This document shows positions 16,129-23,133 of a stretch of DNA of 27,300 bases, in pieces. How positions within the stretch are numbered: position 1 is the first letter of the stretch; every line of letters begins with the position of its first letter. The notes beneath the pieces were generated by a model that was not told the DNA's origin, did no database searches, and saw only the letters and a program-made list of their open reading frames with translations. Source of the stretch: Clostridia bacterium (lineage in GTDB: Bacteria > Bacillota > Clostridia > Peptostreptococcales > Anaerovoracaceae); NCBI GenBank assembly GCA_900766045.1, contig CAAFTW010000062.1, forward strand, positions 1 through 27,300. Direction: 5' to 3'. Both the position numbers and the translations under genes were made by a program.

Positions 16129-17196
16129 ATGGAAAACAATATGGATAATGATGTGCTTGAGTCTGTAAGAGGCCTGGCTGCTTATGTGCAGAGCGGGAAG
16201 TACAGAAAGGCTCTGGGCCTTCCTGAAAAACAGGAGGAAACTTATCATATGCTGGCTCAGGGGGAATACAACCGGAATTTCTGGTTCCTACATCCGGTGA
16301 GCGGGAGAAAACTGGTGCTGCGGGTGAATTTCGGAAGTCAGATGCATCTTCAGGATCAGATCGGTTATGAATACCGGGCGCTTAAAGATCTTCAGGGCTG
16401 CGGGAGAACGCCGGAGCCGCTGTATGTGGACGGCAGTCTTGAGAATCTGGATCATGGCGTCATGGTTATGGAATATCTGCCCGGAGAAGCACTCCAGTAC
16501 AGAAGAAAAGGTGACCTTCAGAAAGCGGCATACATTCTCGCGGATATCCACGCAGAGCCGCTGGAGCATCCGGAGCAGCTTGTCCGTTCCGGGCAGCCGC
16601 TGAAAGAGATGCTGGAGGAATGCGAACAGATGCAGCAGGTCTACCAGGAATCGGATCTCGGAAACAGTGAAGTGAAGGCGCTGATCCGAGAGTGTCTGGA
16701 CAGGGGACATCGTGCTGCGGAAAAATATGAAGCAGATATTCCATACCGATGCTGCATCAATACGGAACTGAACAACACGAATTTTCTGATCCAGCCAGAT
16801 TCCGCTGATGTCCCTCCATATTATGGAAATTATCTGATTGACTGGGAGAAGCCGCTGTACGGTGACCCGGCGCAGGACCTGGGACATTTTCTCGCTCCGA
16901 CGACGACCTTCTGGAAAACCGATGTGATTCTGACGGAAGAGGAGCAGGGTGCCTTTATTAACGCTTATCTTAAGGCGGCGGGAAGCCGTTTCTGTACAGA
17001 CGGTCTGCGTGAGCGCACGGATGTATTCACCCGGATGACCTGCCTGCGCGGCATTACCTGGTGCGCTATGGCCTGGGTGCAGTACCGGCAGGCCGATCAT
17101 CAGGGCCTGAAAAACGCTTCGACGGCAGCAAAACTGGATTCCTATGTCGATCCGGAGTTTATAAGAAAATACGGACTGCTGCCGCAGTCCGTATAG
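16129..17196 (+). CDS. Phosphotransferase of the APH/choline-kinase fold
   Basis: This 355-residue protein has the aminoglycoside-phosphotransferase/choline-kinase fold: an N-lobe with KLVLRVNFG and VMVMEYLPGEAL, the catalytic loop CINTELNNTNFLI, and the metal-binding LIDWEKPLYGDPAQDLGHF with Asp238. In most relatives the loop reads HGDxxxxN; here the His and Asp positions hold Asn211 and Glu213 while Asn218 is kept. It may thus be a divergent kinase or a phosphate-binding protein. The start at 16129 has AAGGAAG 8 nt upstream; the ATG at 16111 is less well placed. It is the last gene of the operon with the TVP38-like and Fe-S proteins. A small alcohol or lipid headgroup is a reasonable substrate guess, drug resistance is not. 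Confidence 0.82.
   Translation: MENNMDNDVLESVRGLAAYVQSGKYRKALGLPEKQEETYHMLAQGEYNRNFWFLHPVSGRKLVLRVNFGSQMHLQDQIGYEYRALKDLQGCGRTPEPLYVDGSLENLDHGVMVMEYLPGEALQYRRKGDLQKAAYILADIHAEPLEHPEQLVRSGQPLKEMLEECEQMQQVYQESDLGNSEVKALIRECLDRGHRAAEKYEADIPYRCCINTELNNTNFLIQPDSADVPPYYGNYLIDWEKPLYGDPAQDLGHFLAPTTTFWKTDVILTEEEQGAFINAYLKAAGSRFCTDGLRERTDVFTRMTCLRGITWCAMAWVQYRQADHQGLKNASTAAKLDSYVDPEFIRKYGLLPQSV
17169..17194 (-). terminator. Terminator of the NSS transporter, inside the end of the opposing gene
   Basis: On the minus strand ATACGGACTG pairs perfectly with CAGTCCGTAT around a 6-nt loop and is followed by TTTCTT. It lies 50 nt past the transporter's stop codon and overlaps the last codons and stop codon of the phosphotransferase gene. 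Confidence 0.7.
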
Positions 17197-17204
17197 ATAA
17201 CAGT

Positions 17205-17237
17205 TACAGGGGGCTTTATGCAGTCTCCTGTATTTTT
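17205..17237 (+). terminator. Terminator of the TVP38/Fe-S/kinase operon
   Basis: TACAGG (17205-17210) pairs with CCTGTA (17227-17232), followed by five Ts (17233-17237), just after the phosphotransferase stop codon. The stem is short, with partial extra pairing inside. Confidence 0.5.
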
Positions 17238-17244
17238 CTGCCTT

Positions 17245-18660
17245 TTAACCGAAGATGTGAAGTCCGAAGAAACCGTCGATCTGTCCGACCAGAACGAGAG
17301 CCATGATAATCGGAACGATCCATTTCATGCAGAAGTGCCAGTATTTCTTCATCTTGAAGGTCTGTCCGCCCTGCTCGATATCATCGTCGAGATAATCCGG
17401 ATGAATCCATCCGAAGATTACGGCTGTGAGGAAGGCGCCAAGAGGCATCATCAGTCCTTCAGACAGAAGGTCGAATACATCCAGTGCTGTTCCCTGCCCG
17501 AAGATATGCAGGATTCCGTGTGTTCCGAGTCCGTCCAGAGAAATCAGGATGCCCTCAATGGTAATGATCAGAGCAACGATCATGGTGGACTTTACACGCT
17601 TTACTGGTCTGCCCTTTGCAATATCGTGGTCCATCAGGGAAGCGCCGACTGCTTCAACCAGGGAGATGGAAGAGGTAATCGCTGCGATGAAGACCAGGAA
17701 GTAGAAAATAAATCCGAAGACCGGACCGGCTTTTCCCATTTCTGCAAATACGTACTGCAGGGTAACGAACAGCATGCCAGGGCCCTGTCCCGGCTCCAGA
17801 CCTTTTGCAAATACAGCAGGCATAGTCGCCATGGCAGCCATAACCGCGATAATCGTGTCTGCGATCGGGATGATTACGGCACTCTGCTGGACATCGTCTT
17901 CTTTACTCATATAGGAACCAAAGGTAATCATAATGCCCATGGCCAGTGAAAGTGAGAAGAAGAGCTGACTTCCCGCGCTTGCCAGAACGCTGATCCATCC
18001 GATACCTTTAAATACTTCAAACTTTGGCTTGAAGACGAAGGAAAGTCCTGCACCTGCTCCCGGCAGGGTGACGCTGCGGACGATCACGATTACCAGCATG
18101 AAGAAGAGTGCCGGCATGGCGATCGAAGAAAACTTCTCGATACCGGATGAAACTCCGCCGAGTACGATACCAACCGTCAGCGCGGTGAAGATAATGGTGA
18201 AAATCACACTCTGCGACTGGCTGGAATAGAATGCAGTAAAAAATTTTCCGCTGTCTGCTCCGTGAACGCCCCAGCCTGCTCCAAAGATATCACCAAGGTT
18301 GGCGATGGAGTATTTCAGACAGTAGCCGCCGAGCATGCAATAGAAGCCTAAGATCAGCAGTGGAGACAGCCAGCCGAGAAAACCGACAAAGGTATACTTA
18401 TTACTCAGTGTCCGCCAGGCGTAAATGACACCTTTCCCCGTCTTGCGTCCAAATGACAGTTCGGTAAGCATCATGACGACACCGACTGTCGCAAACATAA
18501 GCAGATAAATCAGAAGGAATGCAAATCCTCCGTTCTTTCCCATTTTATATGGGAATGCCCACAGGTTTCCGAGTCCGACAGCGGAACCGATGGAGGCCAT
18601 AAGAAATCCGAATCTTGATTTAAATTGGCCTTTTGAGTTATCTAGTGTTTGATCTGCCAT
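17245..18660 (-). CDS. Sodium-dependent NSS/SNF-family transporter
   Basis: This 471-residue membrane protein of the neurotransmitter:sodium symporter family (LeuT fold) imports amino acids or related amines with Na+. The first helix motif GSAVGLGNLWAFPY (25-38) and the GKNGGFAFLL that follows are diagnostic. About eleven to twelve hydrophobic segments fit the family. In LeuT-like proteins the residue after the Trp is usually Arg, a gate residue; here it is Ala35. The substrate cannot be told from sequence. The start at 18660 follows AAGGAGAGG closely; an upstream ATG at 18690 would add ten residues over that site and is less likely. It is divergent from a TetR-type regulator, and operator-like palindromes overlap its promoter. 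Confidence 0.92.
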   Translation of the reverse strand: MADQTLDNSKGQFKSRFGFLMASIGSAVGLGNLWAFPYKMGKNGGFAFLLIYLLMFATVGVVMMLTELSFGRKTGKGVIYAWRTLSNKYTFVGFLGWLSPLLILGFYCMLGGYCLKYSIANLGDIFGAGWGVHGADSGKFFTAFYSSQSQSVIFTIIFTALTVGIVLGGVSSGIEKFSSIAMPALFFMLVIVIVRSVTLPGAGAGLSFVFKPKFEVFKGIGWISVLASAGSQLFFSLSLAMGIMITFGSYMSKEDDVQQSAVIIPIADTIIAVMAAMATMPAVFAKGLEPGQGPGMLFVTLQYVFAEMGKAGPVFGFIFYFLVFIAAITSSISLVEAVGASLMDHDIAKGRPVKRVKSTMIVALIITIEGILISLDGLGTHGILHIFGQGTALDVFDLLSEGLMMPLGAFLTAVIFGWIHPDYLDDDIEQGGQTFKMKKYWHFCMKWIVPIIMALVLVGQIDGFFGLHIFG

Positions 18661-18727
18661 ATTTCCTCTCCTTTCTTTGAATTTGCGCAATAATTAACAA
18701 TCTGAAAACACTGTCACTTCATTTATT

Positions 18728-18766
18728 TGTACAGTATAGTGTACATAAAAAACAATTATTCGTCAA
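18728..18766 (-). promoter_or_regulatory. Promoter of the NSS transporter with overlapping operator-like palindrome
   Basis: On the minus strand TTGACG (18766-18761) and TACACT (18743-18738) are separated by 17 bp. TGTACA at 18728-18733 and 18740-18745 forms an 18-bp palindrome with one mismatch that covers the -10. A bound repressor there would block transcription. The divergent TetR-type regulator is the obvious candidate. Confidence 0.65.
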
Positions 18767-18773
18767 TAACATA

Positions 18774-18789
18774 TTGTGCTTTTGCACAA
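18774..18789. promoter_or_regulatory. Perfect TTGTGC/GCACAA palindrome, possible operator
   Basis: TTGTGC-TTTT-GCACAA is a perfect 6-4-6 inverted repeat just upstream of the NSS promoter's -35. It could be a second regulator site for either divergent gene. Confidence 0.45.
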
Positions 18790-18859
18790 AAATATTTGCG
18801 TGCAATAGAAATGGTGCACAAACACATGCGAAGGGAGAGGAAATGCATTTACATGCACA

Positions 18860-18912
18860 CACTATACATAGTGGGAATATCTATTGCTTTTCTGCCGGAT
18901 GGGTATGATAAT
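18860..18912 (+). promoter_or_regulatory. Possible TetR-gene promoter with adjacent palindrome
   Basis: TTGCTT (18884-18889) and GATAAT (18907-18912) have a 17-bp spacer. Just upstream, CACTAT-AC-ATAGTG (18860-18873) is an inverted repeat that shares CACTATAC with the palindrome over the NSS promoter, so one regulator might bind both. The leader of about 155 nt from here to the regulator's start shows no other feature. Confidence 0.35.
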
Positions 18913-19075
18913 AAATGGTGTCTGCCCGGTCAGACAGGGGAGTGAAGGGCAGCACGGGGCTGTTCTGGGCAGAGTGAAGGGACAGCCTGTTTACGAGTTC
19001 GTGAAAACAGTCCGGGCGGGTTCCTTGCAAGGTTTGTTTTGTCAGATGAGGGATCCGGGCAGGGAGGATGAGAGT

Positions 19076-19642
19076 ATGTCGGTTCAGACAGAAAAAGCAC
19101 TGGCGGCTTCACTGAAGAAGCTGCTTGAAAAGAAAACGCTGGAAAAGATTACCGTGAAGGATATCACGGATGACTGCGGAGTCAATCGCCAGACGTTTTA
19201 TTATCATTTCCATGATGTGTATGATCTTGTGGAATGGATTCTGAAGGATGAATTTGCAGATCTGACGGAGCATCTGAATGCGGACAACTGGCAGGAGAGA
19301 ATGCACGGCGTTATGCTGCGCATGATTGAAGATAAATCATTCATTATGAATACCTATTATTCTCTGACACGCCGGCAGCTGGATCAGTTTCTGCAGAACT
19401 TTATCCATCCTCTGATTGAACAGCAGATTGAAAAGACGAAGGGCGGAGACGCGATTCTGCCGGAGGATAAGAAGTTCCTCGCGGATATGGCAACGTATTC
19501 TCTGGTCGGCATTCTGACGGAGTGGATTGCTTCAGGCATGAAATCCAGCTATCAGGAACAGTTCGGGAAGCTGATGTTTTTACTTGACGGGATTCTCGAG
19601 TTTGTTGTGGATAAATTTGCATCGCCGGCGGGTGCGTATTAA
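19076..19642 (+). CDS. TetR-family transcriptional regulator
   Basis: This 188-residue protein has a TetR-type N-terminal helix-turn-helix: ITVKDITDDCGVNRQTFYYHF at about 23-43, including the hallmark TFYYHF. The C-terminal ligand domain resembles the DhaS/TetR_C_8-like group, which may act as repressor or activator. AGGGAGG (19061-19067) supports the start at 19076; the same frame is open upstream to 18884 but that stretch has no initiation site and no family resemblance. It is divergent from the NSS transporter and likely controls it, and perhaps itself, through the palindromes between them. The ligand is unknown. Confidence 0.88.
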   Translation: MSVQTEKALAASLKKLLEKKTLEKITVKDITDDCGVNRQTFYYHFHDVYDLVEWILKDEFADLTEHLNADNWQERMHGVMLRMIEDKSFIMNTYYSLTRRQLDQFLQNFIHPLIEQQIEKTKGGDAILPEDKKFLADMATYSLVGILTEWIASGMKSSYQEQFGKLMFLLDGILEFVVDKFASPAGAY

Positions 19643-19765
19643 TACTGAATTAGACATCTGGTATAAATTGTTTATTGTGCAGAACGCGGCTTTCCTCTAA
19701 GTTAGTATCTGTAGAATATTGTATTCAGAATTAAAATAAATATAGAGTCGGAGTGTTTTAAATCA

Positions 19766-20818
19766 ATGAGTATCGTTGGAAATGAAATTAAAAGGCTGGG
19801 CCTCATGTCCATGTACGAATTCCTGGATAAGAACCCGGAGGAGAATCTGCCCAAAATTGTGGACTGGCTGGATTCCTATATCAAACCGGATGTGCTGGCC
19901 GTGCAGCGGAAGCTGTTCAGAGAAATTATTGAGAAAAAAGACAGTAACTGGTATCAGCTTCTGGTCAGCCTCTGGAGCGATCTTGATGATGATATAAGGA
20001 AAACACTGTTTGAAAATCTGATTATCAATGCCAATGCCCTTGCGGCGGAAACGGCGGAGAAGAGCCGGCAGGAGTATCACTGCAATATTCCCTGGGTCAT
20101 TCTGATGACGCTGGATAAGGAGCAGGGACTGGATTTTGATGCCTGGGACGATGTCATCGAGCAGGCCAAGAAGCTGGGGACATTCGCGTTCATGTTCCAA
20201 GGGCATAATCTTCTGGGGAATAAGGAAGAAATGATCGCGCTCTGCAATAAGCATGAGGACTGCGAGTTTATGGTGTGCACGAACGGGCATAAGCTGGATG
20301 ATGACTACGCGGAACAGATTCTGAGAGTGAAGAATCTGATCGTCGCCCTGACGGTGACGGGAACCGATGTGGATAAAGCCCTGGAGGGACCTGTGGCGAT
20401 TCTGCGCAGATACAAGCTTCCGTACGCAGCGGTTATCCGCTATGATGAGAAGAATCAGGACCGGTTTGCAAATGAAGCCTTCTTTGATGAGCTGATTGAT
20501 CATGGTGTAAAGCTGGCCTTTTTCCTGTCCTCCATGCCGGAAGAAGGCGACCTGGTCTGGGAAAAGATTCAGGAATTCCGGAAAACCAAGCCGATCATGT
20601 CCATTAATTTCTGCAAGGACCGTGAGCTGATCGGTGGATGCGTGGCAGGAGGAAGATACTTCTGCGCGATTGATGAAAAAGGAAACATGCAGCCGTGTTT
20701 TTTTGTGCATGACTCGGACTCCAACGTCTGCGAAAAGACACTGCTGCACGGCCTGCAGTCGCCGGTATTCATGCGCTATCATCAGAAAGAGGCGCCGAAG
20801 TGCAAGGCGATTAAGTAA
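19766..20818 (+). CDS. Radical-SAM-like protein lacking the cluster-binding cysteines
   Basis: This 350-residue protein follows the layout of a clostridial radical SAM family that normally reads PWAILMDPT-x-CNLxCxxCWA. Here Pro109-Trp110-VILMTL is kept but the CxxxCxxC stretch is replaced by DKEQGLDFD. The GGEP-like SAM site is replaced by FQGHNLLG. Later blocks are well kept: LCNKHEDCEFMVCTNG, LRVKNLIVAL, FFLSSMPEEGD, and the C-terminal GGCVAGGRYFCAIDEKGN, PCFFVHDSDSN and EKTLLHGLQSPVFMRYH. The gene is intact and its codon use is like its neighbours', so it is not an obvious pseudogene. It cannot hold the usual 4Fe-4S/SAM centre by the standard ligands. GGAG lies 12 nt upstream of the start. 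Its family is inferred from memory of the motif order. It may be a regulatory or binding protein derived from an enzyme. Confidence 0.75.
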   Translation: MSIVGNEIKRLGLMSMYEFLDKNPEENLPKIVDWLDSYIKPDVLAVQRKLFREIIEKKDSNWYQLLVSLWSDLDDDIRKTLFENLIINANALAAETAEKSRQEYHCNIPWVILMTLDKEQGLDFDAWDDVIEQAKKLGTFAFMFQGHNLLGNKEEMIALCNKHEDCEFMVCTNGHKLDDDYAEQILRVKNLIVALTVTGTDVDKALEGPVAILRRYKLPYAAVIRYDEKNQDRFANEAFFDELIDHGVKLAFFLSSMPEEGDLVWEKIQEFRKTKPIMSINFCKDRELIGGCVAGGRYFCAIDEKGNMQPCFFVHDSDSNVCEKTLLHGLQSPVFMRYHQKEAPKCKAIK

Positions 20819-20856
20819 AGAAAAGCGTAGATACTTTTCCGTGAAAGGTAAAGATA

Positions 20857-20919
20857 AATCCCGGATGCTGTTCTGAAATGAAGACATTCTTCTGCAGAAC
20901 GGTATCCGGGATTGTTTTT
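20857..20919 (+). terminator. Rho-independent terminator
   Basis: AATCCCGGAT (20857-20866) pairs perfectly with ATCCGGGATT (20904-20913), with an inner GTTCTG/CAGAAC stem, followed by G and five Ts (20915-20919). It is 38 bp after the radical-SAM-like gene. Between it and the next promoter (to about 21090) nothing else is recognisable. Confidence 0.85.
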
Positions 20920-21091
20920 AATCCGGTGTGAAGTCCGGTCAGAATCGGTGTGCAGGTATTGGAAAGCGCGGGATAAATCTGTCTGAAGTGCTGCAGAGAT
21001 ATGTATTTCAAGGGTATGCATGGTAAAATCTTCTTTACAAGAATATTCATGGTCTGTAAAATAGGATAGTCGGTGATTCTATGGAAATACA

Positions 21092-21100
21092 TGGTATAAT
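21092..21100 (+). promoter_or_regulatory. Extended -10 promoter of the Na/Pi cotransporter gene
   Basis: TGG-TATAAT (TATAAT 21095-21100) is an extended -10 about 80 bp upstream of the start codon. No good -35 is visible. No PhoB/PhoP-type box was recognised. Confidence 0.5.
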
Positions 21101-21182
21101 CAGTATTATCGGATATTGGGATGCCGTTTTTATAGAATTGAATATAAATGCAGAATAATGCGAATGTGAGGGAGGAAGACGT

Positions 21183-23006
21183 ATGAGTATCTTCTCGTTT
21201 ATTACATTGTTTGGCGGACTCGCGCTGTTCCTGTTTGGAATGAACCAGATGTCCTCCAGCCTGGAAAAGCTGGCCGGAGGAAAGATGGAGGCAGTTCTGA
21301 ACAAAATGACGGCCAACCGCTTTGCGGGACTTGCTCTGGGTGCTGCGATAACTGTTGCCATTCAGAGTTCTTCCGCGGTTACCGTTATGCTGGTCGGCCT
21401 GGTCAATTCCGGGATTATGGACATCGGAAATACCGTTGGTGTCATCATGGGTTCGAATATCGGAACAACGGTAACCGCCTGGATCATGAGTTTGATCGGC
21501 GTTTCCAGCAGCAACGTATTCGTACGCATGCTGAAACCGGAGTCCTTCTCCCCGATTCTGGCGCTGATTGGTGTCATTATGATGATGACCAGCAAGTCCA
21601 GCAAGAAGAAAGATATCGGATCCATCATGGTGGGATTCGCTATTCTGATGTATGGAATGACATTTATGAGTGATTCTGTTTCTCCGCTGGCAGATTCCCC
21701 GAAGTTTGAGAGCATCCTGACCGCTTTCAGGAACCCGTTCATCGGCATTCTGGTCGGACTGATGGTTACCGCCGTCATTCAGAGTTCCGCGGCTTCTGTC
21801 GGCATGCTCCAGGCACTGGCGCTGACCGGCGGCATCACCTGGGATATGGCGATCCCGATCATCATGGGACAGAATATCGGAACCTGCGCGACAGCGCTGA
21901 TTTCCAGTATCGGCGTAAACAGAAACGCCAAGCGCGTGGCAGCAATCCATATTTCCTTCAATGTTATCGGAACGATCGTGTTCATGGTTATTTATTTCAT
22001 CGTCAACGCGACAGTGAACCTGCCATTCCTGGACCACGCCATCTCGCCGGTCGGCATTGCGATGTTCCACAGTATCTTCAATATCTGCACGACAGCAATG
22101 CTTCTGCCGTTTACGAATCAGCTGGTTAAGCTGGCAAAGAAAATCGTCAAGACAGAACCGGAAAAACAGGTTGCCTTCCTGGATGAGCGTCTCCTGAAGA
22201 CTCCTTCTGTTGCTATCGCAGAGTGCTCCAAGCAGGAAAATGAAATGGCAGACCTGTCCAGAAATTCCCTGGTAGAAGCCATGAATCTTCTCCTTCAGTT
22301 TGATGAGAAGGGAGCTGAACACGTTCATGCTCTGGAATCCGAAGTTGATGTGTTCGAGGACCATCTCGGTTCTTATCTGGTAAAAGTCTCCGGAAATGAA
22401 CTTTCTGACCACGACGGAAAGGAAGTTTCCCTTATGCTGCACACGATCAGCAATTTTGAGCGGATTAGCGACCACGCACTGAATGTCATGCAGACGGCAC
22501 AGGAACTTCACGATAAACGCCTGCGTTTCTCCGACATGGCTTATGAAGAACTGGACATCTTGATCTCCGCCATGACGAAGATTCTGGACGTTACCTATAA
22601 GGCATTTACCGAGTCGGATTACGAACTGGCAAAACAGATTGAGCCGCTGGAAGAAGTCATCGACGGCATGACGGAGCGGATCAAGAGTAACCATACGGAA
22701 CGTCTGAAGAGCGGAATCTGCACCATTCAGAACGGATTTATTCTGAACGACCTTCTGAATGACCTGGAACGCGCATCGGATCACTGTTCCAACATCGGTG
22801 TCGCCATGATCGAGCTGCACCAGTATTCCTTCGACACACACGAGTATCTGGAAGAGACCAAGGACATGTCCAATCCGGAATTCCGCGGTTTTTATGAAAT
22901 GTTTAAAGACCAGTATTACATTAAAAAGTATATCCCGGAGAAAAAAGAACAGAGCGAGATTGAAAAAACAGGAATTCACTCTGGCCAGTCCAATTTTGTC
23001 TCCTAA
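21183..23006 (+). CDS. Na/Pi cotransporter family protein with PhoU-like C-terminus
   Basis: This 607-residue membrane protein belongs to the NptA/YjbB type (PF02690 repeats), which couples phosphate transport to Na+. The two inverted halves each carry the key motif: AIQSSSAVTVMLVGL near residue 60 and VIQSSAASVGMLQAL near 200, with GSNIGTTVTAW and GQNIGTCATALIS after them. Residues of about 345-560 are a helical PhoU-like domain with pairs of acidic and His residues (FERISDHALN, ERASDHCSNIG), as seen in many bacterial members. The length is normal. In bacteria these proteins import or export phosphate; direction cannot be read from sequence. GGGAGG precedes the start. The next gene has its own promoter. 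Confidence 0.93.
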   Translation: MSIFSFITLFGGLALFLFGMNQMSSSLEKLAGGKMEAVLNKMTANRFAGLALGAAITVAIQSSSAVTVMLVGLVNSGIMDIGNTVGVIMGSNIGTTVTAWIMSLIGVSSSNVFVRMLKPESFSPILALIGVIMMMTSKSSKKKDIGSIMVGFAILMYGMTFMSDSVSPLADSPKFESILTAFRNPFIGILVGLMVTAVIQSSAASVGMLQALALTGGITWDMAIPIIMGQNIGTCATALISSIGVNRNAKRVAAIHISFNVIGTIVFMVIYFIVNATVNLPFLDHAISPVGIAMFHSIFNICTTAMLLPFTNQLVKLAKKIVKTEPEKQVAFLDERLLKTPSVAIAECSKQENEMADLSRNSLVEAMNLLLQFDEKGAEHVHALESEVDVFEDHLGSYLVKVSGNELSDHDGKEVSLMLHTISNFERISDHALNVMQTAQELHDKRLRFSDMAYEELDILISAMTKILDVTYKAFTESDYELAKQIEPLEEVIDGMTERIKSNHTERLKSGICTIQNGFILNDLLNDLERASDHCSNIGVAMIELHQYSFDTHEYLEETKDMSNPEFRGFYEMFKDQYYIKKYIPEKKEQSEIEKTGIHSGQSNFVS

Positions 23007-23027
23007 AAGGAAGCCGTCCCGTCTGCC

Positions 23028-23056
23028 TTGAAATGGGAGAAAAAGTTGTATATAAT
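23028..23056 (+). promoter_or_regulatory. Sigma-A promoter of the mreB-type gene
   Basis: TTGAAA (23028-23033) and TATAAT (23051-23056) are separated by exactly 17 bp. Transcription would start near 23063, about 70 nt before the start codon. This is the best consensus promoter in the window. Confidence 0.8.
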
Positions 23057-23133
23057 TAATTGGATATATGGCATTAAACAATTCACAGGCGAAATGCCGA
23101 AGAAATAAAGAGTGAGCAGATAAGGAGATCATA

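Noticed and set aside
16129..17196. Aminoglycoside resistance gene
   Set aside because: The fold is shared, but the catalytic loop differs, the gene sits in an operon with envelope and redox proteins, and nothing suggests transfer.
18727..18945. 72-codon open frame between the NSS and TetR-type genes
   Set aside because: It covers the promoters and palindromes, has no ribosome binding site and no recognisable protein pattern.
18884..19075. N-terminal extension of the TetR-type regulator
   Set aside because: The frame is open but the extension resembles no TetR N-terminus, and a strong ribosome binding site precedes the start at 19076.
19763..20887. 374-codon open frame antisense to the radical-SAM-like gene
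   Set aside because: I considered it because the forward protein lacks key motifs. The forward frame still aligns with known motif blocks and is followed by a proper terminator; the reverse frame has no recognisable features or initiation site.
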